Positions 11,947 through 23,384 of a stretch of 64,000 nt of DNA are shown here, piece after piece (the first letter of the stretch is position 1; each line of letters opens with the position of its first letter). The stretch is from Calycina herbarum. Its lineage: Eukaryota; Ascomycota; Leotiomycetes; Helotiales; Pezizellaceae. Position numbers and translations under genes: made by a program. Where the stretch lies: positions 1 through 64,000 of the forward strand of contig LLEY01000132.1 of NCBI GenBank assembly GCA_001414485.1. Direction: 5' to 3'. A model generated the notes under the pieces. It saw only the letters and a program-made list of their open reading frames with translations. It ran no database searches and had not been told where the DNA came from.

Positions 11947-13876
11947 ATGGCTCAAGACGACAAAAAACAAAAGACTGTTGTCATTGGTGCCGGTCCAGTT
12001 GGAGCTTTAGCCGCTCTATATGCAGCACAACGAGGTCACGATGTTGAGATTTACGAGTTGAGAAGTGGTACGTCGCATTACACAACTTTTGCTTCATGTG
12101 TTGCGTTTCCTTGTACCTTGCGTTTCTTGATCCTTTCTGCTTCAACTTTCCTCTACTTTAAAAATCTTTCATCAAGTTCCAAGCTCAATCAAAAGTTACG
12201 TAAAATGACTACGGTACATCTACGGGGATGGCCTGTGAGCAAACAGAGGCAATGAGAAATCATCTCTGATGATGTTTTCAGAAGGCATTATTTCTCGGGT
12301 CCCTCGGAACATTCTGATGATTTTCATGGTGTTTCTTCCTTCAACAGAGCTTCCCCATATAGCAATGGCTATTTTTCCTTTGCGATTTTTCACAAACAGC
12401 CTTCCTTGTACAAAAAAAGCTTATGAATCATGATCTAACACGCAATAGACCTTCGCGATCCAAGTACCATTCCACTCAACTTTACCAAATCGATCAATCT
12501 GGCTCTTTCAGAGCGAGGTATTAATGCCATGCGACAATCTGGAAGACCTGAAATTCTCACCAAGATTTTCAGCGAAACGATTCCGATGTATGGTCGCATG
12601 ATCCATGGCAAAAAGGATTCGGGGGAATTATACCAACAATCACAAGCGTATGATGTCCACGGAAGGGTGATTATCTTCCATTTTCCTTCATGTCCATTAC
12701 TAACCTTCCATAGGCTATCTACGCAGTCGACCGAGGTGGACTAAACGCCGCTCTCCTCGACGAACTTGACGCCATGCCAAATGTAAAACTGATTTTTGAT
12801 CACAAATTGACAGGTGCCGATTTCAAAAAGCGCAAAGCCTGGTTTGAAGTTATCGGCAGCACGGCAATGCCCAATACCGGTCGTAACCGGGAAATCGAAA
12901 TTGATTTCGACCTTATGATTGGAGCGGATGGAGCCCATTCTGCAGCTAGATATCACATGATGAAATATTCTAGGATGGATTATCAGCAAGAATATATCGA
13001 TACTTTATGGTGTGAATTTCAGATTCCTGCTCAAGAAGTTTCTATCAGCAAGAAGGATGATTCGAGATTCGCGATTTCGGCAAATCATTTACATATTTGG
13101 CCGGGGAAGGATTTCATGTTCATTGCTATACCAAGCTTTGTAAGTAAGCCGTTAAATTCAAAGCTTAATTGCTAACAACATCACAGGACGGATCCTTCAC
13201 TTGCACGCTTTTCATGCCCTCTTCAAATTTCGATAGACTGGAAGCAGATCCCACTCAAGTCCCAAAATTCTTCGACGACAACTTCCCAGGAGTAACAGCG
13301 CTTATCAAGCCCGCAAACCTGATGTCATCATTCAACGAGAACCCACATCTACCACTCATCAACATCAAATGCCAACCTCACCACTTCACCGATTCGGTGG
13401 TAATTGTCGGTGATGCAGCTCATGCAATGGTTCCCTTTTACGGACAAGGAATGAATGCCGGCCTCGAAGATATCCGAATCCTCTTCTCATTCTTCGACAA
13501 ACACTCCTCACGTCGTCAAGCTCTTGATGAATACTCGGAATATCGAAAAGCAGACGCACATGTTATCAACGACCTGGCTCTTCAAAATTACGTCGAGATG
13601 AGAGCTTCCGTCGTTTCCCCCCTTTATGCGGCACGGAAATGGTTGGAGGAAACATTGAGTGTTCATGTTCCTAGTTTGGGATGGCAAACTAAGTACTCGC
13701 GAGTGAGTTTCGGGAATGAGAGATATAGTGAGGTTATCCGGAAGAGTGAACGACAGGGGAAGTTGATTGCGATTGGATTGGTTGGATTGGTTTCTAGCCC
13801 ATTCGTCTTAGGTGCTGGATTAGCGTTGTATCGGACGAGGGGGTTATTCCGATTGCCTAGGTGGTTGAGCAGTTGA
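11947..13876 (+). CDS. BNA4: kynurenine 3-monooxygenase
   Basis: Exons 11947-12067, 12449-12666, 12714-13139 and 13187-13876 give 484 residues. The N-terminus has the FAD-binding GxGxxG ([13 protein letters not shown]); the block [14 protein letters not shown] and the second FAD motif [21 protein letters not shown] are diagnostic of kynurenine 3-monooxygenases. A hydrophobic C-terminal helix near residues 450-475 fits the outer mitochondrial membrane anchor of the family. The enzyme hydroxylates L-kynurenine with NADPH and oxygen in de novo NAD synthesis from tryptophan. The first intron (12068-12448) is 381 nt, far longer than every other intron in the window, yet its ends splice cleanly (YELRS then DLRDPST). 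Tail-to-tail with the small gene ending at 14015. Confidence 0.95.
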
Positions 13877-14014
13877 ATTTAGAGTACCGAGCGAAATGTA
13901 TTATAGCCAAACAAATCCCCAAAGACCGCTAACGAATGGAAAGATCAGCGGAAACCCAAGAAAGAAATCGAGCGAATATCGTGCCTATGGTGAGATCTCT
14001 CCGAATTCAAGACT

Positions 14015-14707
14015 TCACAAACGCGGTCGAATGGGCTGTAAGTCAACAACGTGGCCAACGTGGCCAACCTGCTCAACTTCCCCAACTTCCTCCTCTACCA
14101 CATCCAACTCCGTGTGTGCTCCATCTTTCAACCATCTTAGAGTCTTCCTCTCTTCAACAATCTGGCCCTCTTCAAGCCCAAGACTGTTTAAATCCAACTC
14201 TTCTTCCGCAAGCCTCAGATTTTCAGCCGAGAGGGCGACTTCTTTGAATGCAATTTTGATGGTCATACTCTAAATGGGCCTCGTCAATCGTATCTCTTCG
14301 CTTTGATACCCTAAAGCCAATGTCAGCTGCGCCATTTCGAATTTTCGAGAAAATGTCGGCCTACAGTGTTCAAAGAAAGTTGCACCAGCACGTTTATACA
14401 GCTCAACCCTTGTTGTAGGTGGATCGGGGCTATCTAAGATGGTTTTTAGATGATCATCTGTGGGGTTTGGCAGGTCGTTTGAGGTTCGTAGGATGTATGC
14501 TGAGGTAGCTGAGGGGTTGACGATTGCTATTAGGATTTGATGGGGTTTTCCGTAGGAGGGTCCTCGTTGGTGGCTGCCCAGAAGGGTCTTGGGATTTGGG
14601 CCATGATGGATACTAAGATGGGGATCTTGGAGTTTATGTTGGTTTAAGAGAATGGATAGGAAGAGATTTGATTCTCACGAGGTGAGATGCGAATAGGTAG
14701 CCAACAT
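14015..14707 (-). CDS. small hypothetical protein, spliced; possible 2-nt exon
   Basis: Exon 1 (14707-14679) starts ATG TTG GCT; exon 2 (14612-14365) continues in frame with coding-like codons (HQILIAIVNPSATSAYILR). A 54-nt intron with a CTGAC branch ends at 14311. Reading on from there gives a stop at 14272-14270 (105 residues in all). A second option is that only the two bases GG (14310-14309) are kept, a 39-nt intron follows, and the frame resumes at AGT 14269 into an 84-codon acidic, helical segment (AEEELDLNSLGLEEGQIVEE) that ends at 14015; this gives 177 residues and uses both coding-looking parts. I do not recognise the family. The gene is compact and ends 138 bp from the end of BNA4. 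Confidence 0.45.
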
Positions 14708-15793
14708 ATTAGTTGTTCGATGTCACGTGGTATGGGATATATAAAGTTCCTGTGCCTTGGGATATTCTCTAATAAGGTTTTTGTTTCGATTTCTTTCTTG
14801 AAATTTTGACAATAGAATTTATACTGCGATATGATTATGATTGATTTATGGTGGATTTATGGCAGGGATAGACCTGTCACGGGGGTAAGAAAGTTCTGGC
14901 GAGGCGTTGGAGAAAGCCGCCACCAAATGCAAACCTCAAACCTCTTCTTCTAACTTCATGTCTTCTTTTCCATCCTATATCGACATTCCGGAGTCTTTCT
15001 TTCTCTTTCGTCTTTATATGTTGTTATTGGATCAGGAGAATTGACTCCTTGGCCTACATCATTGTACCCGGGGTTCCACTCCCACACAGAGAAGATGGCC
15101 GGGGATTCAATTGCTCGCGAGGCTCTCCGCTCAACAACTTTGGCCCATGGCACAGAACACATCGCGATCTGAATGCCCTCATGGAGAGACCCGACTATTG
15201 TCGAGCCGCGACTGGTCTTTTCTTCCCTCTCTTCAAATTCCCCGAGGATGGCCCAAGTTAGTGGAGTCGGTAGTTCACCGTTTCGGGGTATTCCCAGCCA
15301 GCAGCAGAGATGGTAAAACAGGATTGAGTCTTTTCTATAATGGGATTTGGCCCAATTGCCAGTTCTGTTATGCTGTGCCATGCTGTGCCATGCCATGTCA
15401 TGGTCAATTGTTCAAACGGTTTGTGTAGCCAGTGCTTCCCCCCATTTTTGGGCCGAAGACGCCGCCGTCGCCGGTCTGATCTAATTATCGTTCGCCTTGG
15501 AAAGTCTTCGGGTCACTACTACCTAGATGATTTTAGGCTTGGGCTCGCGCTCACCCTTCACTTCTTTTTCCTTTCCTTCCTTTCCCCCAACGACCATTTC
15601 TTACGAGTGTTGCAAGGAGAGAGAGCGCTTTTAGGTGAGAGTACACGACAGAACTCTACCTTTCCTATCAATTTTCCTGCCTTTCTACGGCTTTCTTGTC
15701 CGTTTTTCGAGTACGACGTCACCACATCCTCGAAATACCGGCGACTTCCAGCTGGCAGCGGGGTTAACAAGCCTAACAGTTTCATCTGCGAAG
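14708..15793. other. promoter and long leader of the histidine kinase
   Basis: About 1.1 kb without a supported gene. Pyrimidine-rich tracts occur near 15220-15260 and 15545-15600. A CATGCTGTGCCATG-like direct repeat lies near 15370-15405. Open stretches on both strands lack ATG starts and domains. Confidence 0.4.
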
Positions 15794-18700
15794 ATGAGTC
15801 GCACAGGGAGGGAAGGAATGGTCTACGGAACCATACCAGACGAGAGATCGAAATCCGAGCCTCAAGTCACCACCAAAGCCATCGATCCCCTCCGCCATTC
15901 AGCCTCCGAAAATGTGGGACTCGACGCCATAGGGCTGGTCGAATACCTCGAGGGCGATGAACGCCCAATCTTCGTCCTCGATTTGAAAAGCCACCCTACC
16001 ACGAGAACGATACCGGTATATCAAAATGCGAGTTTGCAGACGCTCGATAAGGTTGGGGTGGCAGTTTCGCAGGGCACTGGAGCGGAGGAAAATAAAAGTT
16101 CGGTCGCGGATTCGACACAAACACGTTTATTGCTGGATTGGGCGTTATCGAAGCCAGAATTGGTAAATTTACCTCCATCGATACATTGGGGGATGCGATG
16201 GACGGCAAGGACCGTTCGAAATAGATGGAGAATAGTACTTGGAGAAGTGGGAAGTCTTCCAGAAGAGACAACTCAACCTCCTTGTTCTCTCGCTGCGACA
16301 GAACGTGGTCGCTCGGGACAGAAAATAAAACCTGCGGAACGACCTAGAAGACTATCGAGACCTAGCCTTTCGGCAGCTCACAATACCCTGGAAAAACAAT
16401 TGGCAGCATTTAGATTGGTGCGGGAGGATACTTTGACTTTTCCCTCGCAACGAGATACGACACATGGGAAAGATATAGATGTTCAGATCCCACCCGCGAT
16501 CAAGAATTCAGAAACCCTTAGTGCATTTGATGTCACGCGACCTTATCCGGGTATGACGGTCTCAAGTCATGTAGCTTTTTTCCAAGACTTCGACTGGGCA
16601 TCGACAGAATTGGGACCGATGAGTTCTTGGTCCCTTGAACTCCGACGTATGTGCAATTTAGTAATGTGCGATCCTCGTCCGGCTGCTTTGTATTGGGGTC
16701 CGAGTAAGACGATGATGTACAACGACAATTATGTGCATGTTACGGGTCAGAAGCACCCCGGTATTATGGGGAAAACGTTCGCGGAGGCTTGGGAAGAAGT
16801 AGCGGCCGATTTTGAGGAGCCTTTTGCGAAAGCGTACGAGAGTGGGGATTCTTTCGCTATCGAGGATGCGAGATTTTATATCAATCGCAATGGTTATCTA
16901 GAGGAGACATATTATACAGTTTCTATTATTCCCCTTCTCATTACGGAAGGCCAAATTGCATTGTAAGTTCTCTCGTGGGGTCAACGGATTTTTTGAAACA
17001 ATTACTGACATATCGGTAACAAGTTATAACCCCATTATTGATACCACACGACAAGTCATCACAGACCGAAGAATGGCTTTCCTCTTGCTTTTAAGTCAAT
17101 ATATATCCTCATCACGCGACCCCAAGGATTTCTGGCAACAATTAGTCCGATGCCTACAAATCGATCACATGGATTTACCATTCGCCCTCGTCTATTCCGC
17201 AGGCTGGGACGTCAACGAAACTCTCTCCGAATCCTCCGAACAGAGTCATGCGATGAAGAATTGGGTTCTGGAAGGCTTATTTAGGGTCGATGAGACGAGC
17301 GATTCGGAAACAAGCCCCAAGAAGAATGATACTGTGCCTCAACCAGCAAAATGCGAGACTAAACTCACGGAAGCCGCTCTCCAAGGGACACCGAATAAAG
17401 TAGACAGCTCAACACCTATTCCTCGTCGTTTTACTACGGAAGAGAGTATGGAGGAATTCATACCTAATTTCTCCGAGATGGTGCGCGCTGATGCGCCGAC
17501 CCTTCTTTCTGTTACCGACGGCACTTTCCCACTTTCTTTGGCGAAACATCTTAATCATCCGGATAGGGATGCACACTATAGAGCAGCTGTTTTCTTGCCT
17601 ATTAAGAGTACGGGGGATAGTACGATGGGCTTTTTGATTTTGGGGGTTAATCCTTGGAAGAATTATGATGAGGATTATCAGGGGTTTGTTGAGTTGTTGA
17701 GTCGGCAGTTGGCTAGTAGTATGGCTGTGAGTATACTTTCCTGCGAAGATTTTATGAAATCTAGTTTGGGGCTTCTACTCCCTTTATGTTTGTTACTTGG
17801 GTTCCAAGTACTAATTGATTGTGTCAATAGGCTGCGTTGTTGTTTGAGGATGAGATACGGAGGGGGAGGATGGTGGCTGAACAGGCGGATCGTGATAGGT
17901 ATCATCTTTCTACTAAGTTGGCTATTCAGACGCATGCTGCTTCCCAGACGGAAAATAGATTTCGAAGTAAGTTTTCTTCTATGCACCTGCCTGTGATCTG
18001 TCCCGTATAAATACAAACCCTATTATCACTTCCGTTCCAACGGCGATAACACAGAGTTCTTTTCTGGGGTGCTAACAAGAAATTCCAGATATGGCGGACT
18101 TGTCTCCAGCTGGCCAATTCCATATCAGTCCTTCGGGTGTTTTGATTTATGCGAATAATGAGTATTACCGGTATGTGCTTTCTTACGCTATTTGTTACCA
18201 ATGCTGATCCTGCAATTAGATTAACTGGCCACCCCCGTGGCGTCTCCCATCCGATGGTAAACCCCCTTCCCCCATCCATTCCACCCACTAACCCTTCCAG
18301 TCCTGGTACGATGTGCTCCTCGAAGACGACCACGAAATAATGGATCTCCACTGGGGCAAGCTTCTCAGCGGCGAAGCAACATCCTTTGAAATCCGCCTAA
18401 AACACCGTTTTGAAGCCGAAGAAGTCGTGGGAGGTGAAAAGGTTCAAGGGTATACGTGGATTATTGCCGGTGCTTATGCGGAGAAGAATATGCGGGGGGA
18501 GGTGGTGGGGATTTTGGGTTGTATGACTGATATTAGTCGGCAGAAATGGGCGGAGGGTTTCCAGAATCGGAGGATGCTGGAGGCGGTTGAGTTGAAGAAG
18601 CAGCAGGAGAATTTTATTGATATGACTTCTCAGTAACGGCCCTCCCCCCCTCCCCCTTACTTCTTAACCGAGGAAATGGGATATTTGCTAATTGATATAG

Positions 18701-20243
18701 TGAAATGAGGAATCCTCTATCAGCGATTATCCAATGTGCGGATTGGATTTGCAATTTATCTGAGTTTGACGCTGGAACAAACAATGTTACCGTCCCTCGC
18801 GAAGTCATCGATTCCTATGCTGATGCAGCGCAAACTATCCTCCTCTGCGCACAACATCAAAAACGCATTGTCGACGATATCTTAACCCTCTCGAAGCTCG
18901 ACTCGGATTTACTCTTCATCACGCCTATTGAAGTGCAGCCACTAATGGTAATCCAGCACGCGGTCCGTATGTTCGATGGCGAGCTGCAGAAATGCGATGT
19001 TGAGTTAAGGGTGAGAGTTGAGGATTCTTATAAAGAGTTGGCTGTGGACTGGGTTACGCTTGATCCGAGTCGATTGCTGCAGGTCTTCATTAATCTTATT
19101 ACGAACGCTATTAAGTTTACGCAAACGGAGGAGAAGAGGAGCATCCAGGTCTTCCTCGGCGCCTCAACCCAGCGACCAGAAAGCCAAACCGGCGGCCTCC
19201 AATACCTCGGTGCCCGACCGCGAGCAGGTAGCGTCCGACATCACTCCTCTGAAAAAGTTCCTCACCATGAGAAAGAAGATGTCATCTCCAACTCCCACGA
19301 AAAAGATGACGAATGGGTATACATCACCGTAGCAGTGCAAGATACCGGTCGTGGTCTGGGGGAAGATGAGAAGAATAGACTGTTTAAGAGGTTTAGTCAG
19401 GCGAATGTTAGGACTCATGTTCAGTATGGGGGGAATGGGTTAGGGCTTTTTATTAGTAGGCGGTTGACGGAGTTGCAGGGGGGACAGATTGGGGTGGAGA
19501 GTGAAAGGGGGGTTGGGAGTACTTTTGCTTTTTATGTTCATGCTCGGCGGTGTGTGGCGCCGGAACCGAGCAGGACGAGCACGCCTGTGGATTTTAGCGC
19601 GCAGACGAGACTTATTCCTCCCAGTGCGTTGGAGAGAATTTCGAATGATCCAGGATTACCGAGGAGTGAGGATGAGATGAAGGGGAAAGGCGTCGTGGAG
19701 AAGAGGCCGAGACATGTGTTGATTGTGGAGGATAACATTGTGAATCAGAAGGTGCTCTGTAAGCAACTCAAGAGCGCGGGATGTATCGTCTCCGTCGCCA
19801 ACCACGGTCTCGAAGCTCTGGCCTTCATCGAGACCTCGACCTTCTGGTCCGCCAACTCTCGGGGTCCGAATTCCTCTACCACCTCCCTCCCATCGACTTC
19901 CTCCTCGGGGGTGGGAGGGGCCGGTATTAAGTTGGATGTCATACTCATGGATCTCGAAATGCCTGTCATGGATGGTCTTACTTGTGTTAAGAAGATCCGG
20001 GATCTTCAGAAAGAGGGCAGGATTAGGGGACATCTGCCGGTTATTGCCGTTACAGCGAATGCCCGCAGTGAACAGATTGCTAATGCGAGGGAGGAGGGGA
20101 TGGATAGTGTTGTTACTAAACCTTTTAGGATTCCGGAGTTGATGAGGTGGATGGAGGGGTTGCTTGGTGGTGAGGGTGGGGGTGTTAATGGTGTGAGTGA
20201 GGAGGGGGATAGACCTGTTGTGGAGAGGGGGAGGACTGTGTGA
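15794..20243 (+). CDS. hybrid sensor histidine kinase with PAS/GAF sensors and receiver
   Basis: Seven exons (15794-16962, 17024-17726, 17831-17966, 18089-18170, 18220-18256, 18301-18632, 18701-20243) give 1,333 residues. After a disordered N-terminus comes a PAS-like domain (FFQDFDWASTELGPMSSW, ALYWGPSKTMMYND), a GAF-like part in exon 2, then a second PAS (NMADLSPAGQFHISPSGVL). The phospho-acceptor His is residue 820 in SHEMRNPLSAII, rebuilt across the exon 6/7 splice. ATP-binding boxes follow (NLITNAIKFTQ, VQDTGRGLGEDE, GGNGLGLFIS). The receiver has the acidic pair in LIVEDN, the Asp in DVILMDLEMPVMDG and the Lys in VVTKPF. It should autophosphorylate and pass phosphate via a phosphotransfer protein to Ssk1/Skn7-type regulators. 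The signal is unknown. No membrane helix is seen, so it is probably cytosolic. Confidence 0.9.
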
Positions 20244-20740
20244 GTTGAGGGATGTGGAGATGGGTTGTCGGATTTTCTTTTGTTCTTTTTTTTTTCTTTC
20301 TTGTTTTTTGTTTTTGTTTTTGGCTGTGGGGGAATCGCTCCTTGCATTTGAACTCTCAGGGTCGTTGCGCAGAGAAGGGGCGTTTGGATGGGCTTGCATG
20401 GAAGGATGAGGATCAAAGGCGTTTGTTTATTGGGACTGGTAAAGGTGTATTGGGCGGCGGGGAATTTTCCTTTGGGTTTTTGCATTGGGGCATTTGGGGG
20501 GTGGGGTTGGATTGCATTTGCATTTGTATTTTGGGATGGGATTTGGATATAGAGAGATACCCAAGAATTTTCATGATTGCGATCCTACTAGGATACTCGG
20601 ATCCTGTGATGGGGGGGTACAATTGAATTTTGTGATGTTGATGCTGATGTGTTGATGTTTGAGGTTGTTGTCGATTGGTGATTGGTAAATGTATGATTTG
20701 AGGTGGTGATATGTGATGTTGACCAAAACCTTTCCATCTT

Positions 20741-22663
20741 TCAAGTCCCTATCTCGCTTCTACCTTCTAATAAAACTTCATTTATCCTTCTTATTGCCCT
20801 TGACAGCCTCGTCGTACTGGAGTTTAGCATATGCAGTCGCCATAATAGCAAGAATGGGGCTAATATTTTCAAGTCAGTTGAGAAGCAAAAACAAGAATGT
20901 AATTAAACTTACCTGATCTCTTTTCCCAAGTCCCATAAAAAAAGGGAAAATCCTCCAAGCCCAACGCAACAAGCCGCACGGGACTCTCCAAATCACAAAC
21001 ACAACGCACCACAAGAAAGACCAGGCCACATCCCCCCCATGTCAAATCCTCCCACAACCGAACGCAAGTCTCCCGAGCAAGACCCGAAAATCCGAGCTCG
21101 CTCTGTCTGCATAACTTTAGCTATCTGTAAAGCTAAAACTCCTGTGCATAGAATAAATACCTCTTCGCTTCATCCTCCAATCTCTTCGTCTCCCTCTCTT
21201 CCTCTTCCTTCTTCTCTACCTCCTTCATTCTCTCCTCCTTTCGAAGAAGTGCCCCATAGAAAGATGTCAGAGCACTTCAACAGAATAATAACAGAGTAGA
21301 TATTAAACTTACTCTTCAAGTTTCAACTGCTTACTTTACCTAGATCTATGTCAGTTACATTTCCAACGTATAGACTCCTGGATTTACTCACACAAGGGCT
21401 TGGTTTGTGAGGCCTTTGTTGTGGTTAGTTAGCAGTGACTTTTGTGCCAAAGCTGAGTAAAAACACTAACAAATTTGCAACAGCGTCATCACTGAGTTGG
21501 TTGATTTCAAGTTAGTGCTGATAATCCTCAGAAGAAACTTGGAGAACTAACCTCTTCTTCTCATCTTCACTGTTGGATTATCAGCAAAAGATAGTTCTTG
21601 AGTGTGTTAGGTACTCACAAGATTTGATTTCTGCCTCCCTAAATATGTGACAAATGATTAGTTCTGACGATCATAGAAAGTGTTTGAGAACTGACATCGA
21701 TGTAATCTGTTCATCCCTAAGAAAGGCTGTTAGTAATTGGCAACGTGGAAAAGGAGTGGGTATCTTACTTCTGCTCAACCTGCGAAAGCAGGGTTTAGTT
21801 CTCTGTAGTTCTACATGGCTGTGTTAGCAATGAGGTCGACATGTATGAATGAGCGAGTTTATACAACTCTAAGTTAGCCTGTTGTCTGTTTATGAATAAG
21901 AACATCAGCGATATAAATATACAAGCAACTAGGTGGACGAACAGCTGGTTCTTCTCCATCATTCTGTTGCATTAGGTCAGTGAAAGACTAAACAATAGGA
22001 GAGTAAGTTATAAACAATCGTTCTGTAGTCTCCTCTCTGAATAAAACCGCAGGTCAGTAAGTCTGGCAAGGTAGAGTGACCAGAGAGTACCAACGCTGCA
22101 ATTCGCAACCTCTTCCTAAAGAAAGTTGTCAGTAATTGAGAAATGACCAAGAGAGTCAGTGTAGCAAGTAACTGACTCTTTATAAAGCTGTCTCTCACTT
22201 GAGGGATTTTCAAGTAAGCAATAAGTTCTGACTGGATGGAGTACAGGTCCACAAACAGGCTCCGAACTCGGTCCCTGGGGAGAACTTCTTAGTATCTAAA
22301 TGAATGATGGGGACTTGATGAAACATACATTTCCTCAAGGTGGAGTGCTGATTGCGGGACTCTTATTAGGAAGAATCAGCAAAATTGAGTAACACAAGAA
22401 CAGCACCCGTTGTCGCCTTACCCGTCTTCAAGTGCCGAAGGCCTGGTTTCCCTACAGATAAGTTAGCCATGAACGCAATTTAAAAAACCAGTTTGAATTG
22501 ACATACGGATGGCGTTGCTGGCCGGGGGCCGGCATATCGTCCGTTGGTGCAGCTAAATCCAAAAGCTATTAGCACAGTTTTACATGGCTTGGGAGCCAAA
22601 GTCTGAGAAGACTTGGGAATTATTGGAAAGGCATGGAGAGTAATGGTACATACACTCAGACAT
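20741..22663 (-). CDS. coiled-coil protein gene built from 21 mostly tiny exons
   Basis: Exons by my reconstruction: 22663-22654, 22552-22507, 22451-22422, 22361-22329, 22274-22233, 22197-22177, 22115-22095, 22036-22016, 21963-21943, 21885-21865, 21818-21815, 21779-21769, 21716-21696, 21638-21619, 21569-21552, 21491-21471, 21413-21394, 21326-21313, 21274-21161, 21106-20913, 20859-20741. They total 822 nt, one open frame of 273 residues. All introns are GT..AG, 33-110 nt, most with a CTAAC/CTGAC-type branch. It starts MSESAPTDDMPAPGQQR, then a long coiled coil (MMEKNQLQQANLEL, KDEQITSMEAEIKSLK, KEERMKEVEKKEEEERE). The family is not recognised. The core is well supported by phase continuity and stop avoidance; the C-terminal end is uncertain because the last exon is open in two frames (stop 20743-20741 or 20780-20778). 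An alternative around 22233-22095 uses one longer exon (to 22199). Tail-to-tail with the histidine kinase, 497 bp apart. Confidence 0.6.
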
Positions 22664-23384
22664 GTTGGTTTGCATAATGTCGGGAGGGCGGGCAAATCCG
22701 AAGTGTTATCCATTTCCTTCAACAGCTGGTTCGCACCTGCCTTCCTTTGCTGATGCGTCAGGCGAGAACACCAAGAAAATGCTCATTCGAAACGCCACAC
22801 CCCGATGCATTTGCAGAAAGATTTTATTGTTTTTAAGTTACAGCTTTCGATGCAAACTAATTCCATATTAAGGGAAGGCTGGAATGAAACGGACACTCGG
22901 CTAATGCGCGATGTTTACAGACAATCGTCGCTTTCCACCAAATTGAAGCAAACGAGTAGCGTTGGCTGTGAGGACGTTCCCTTGACACATACGAGCTATG
23001 TATTCTTCATGTCTATGGTTTGAAAGAGTACAATTCATACTTATCTATGGATAAAATGAGATCATATTCCAAGATCCTGACTACTTACTTTTCGCCCGAT
23101 GAGTGCAGACTTTGGCACCTGAAACCCCATCAAGCGTCCGAGCATATTTACCAAAAGACTTCATGCCTTTTTGTGTATAGATGGTAGTATTGAGGGGTGG
23201 AGTGTGGATTCCAAAGCTCTATGGAATTCCCGAAACGTGACTTTTCACGTGTTTCGGAGCGGAAAAACCATAACTACCTAGGAATGACCTCAACACCCAA
23301 CCGTAGCTCAACACTCATGACTTAGTCTTTTAACCCCATCTTCCACAATCAACTCATCACTTCAAAATTTCCACTTTCCGCAAA
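22664..23384. other. intergenic, promoter of microexon gene
   Basis: No supported gene. It contains the upstream region of the minus-strand microexon gene and the leader of the small plus-strand gene at 23385. Confidence 0.4.

Noticed and set aside
15340..15960. 206-codon plus-strand frame overlapping the kinase start
   Set aside because: It overlaps the true N-terminal coding frame in another phase and has no domain or consistent codon use.
19656..20485. Long open frames on the minus strand (247 and 159 codons)
   Set aside because: They lie antisense to the receiver domain and 3' end of the histidine kinase, have Ser/Pro/Thr-rich composition typical of antisense shadows, and no domain.
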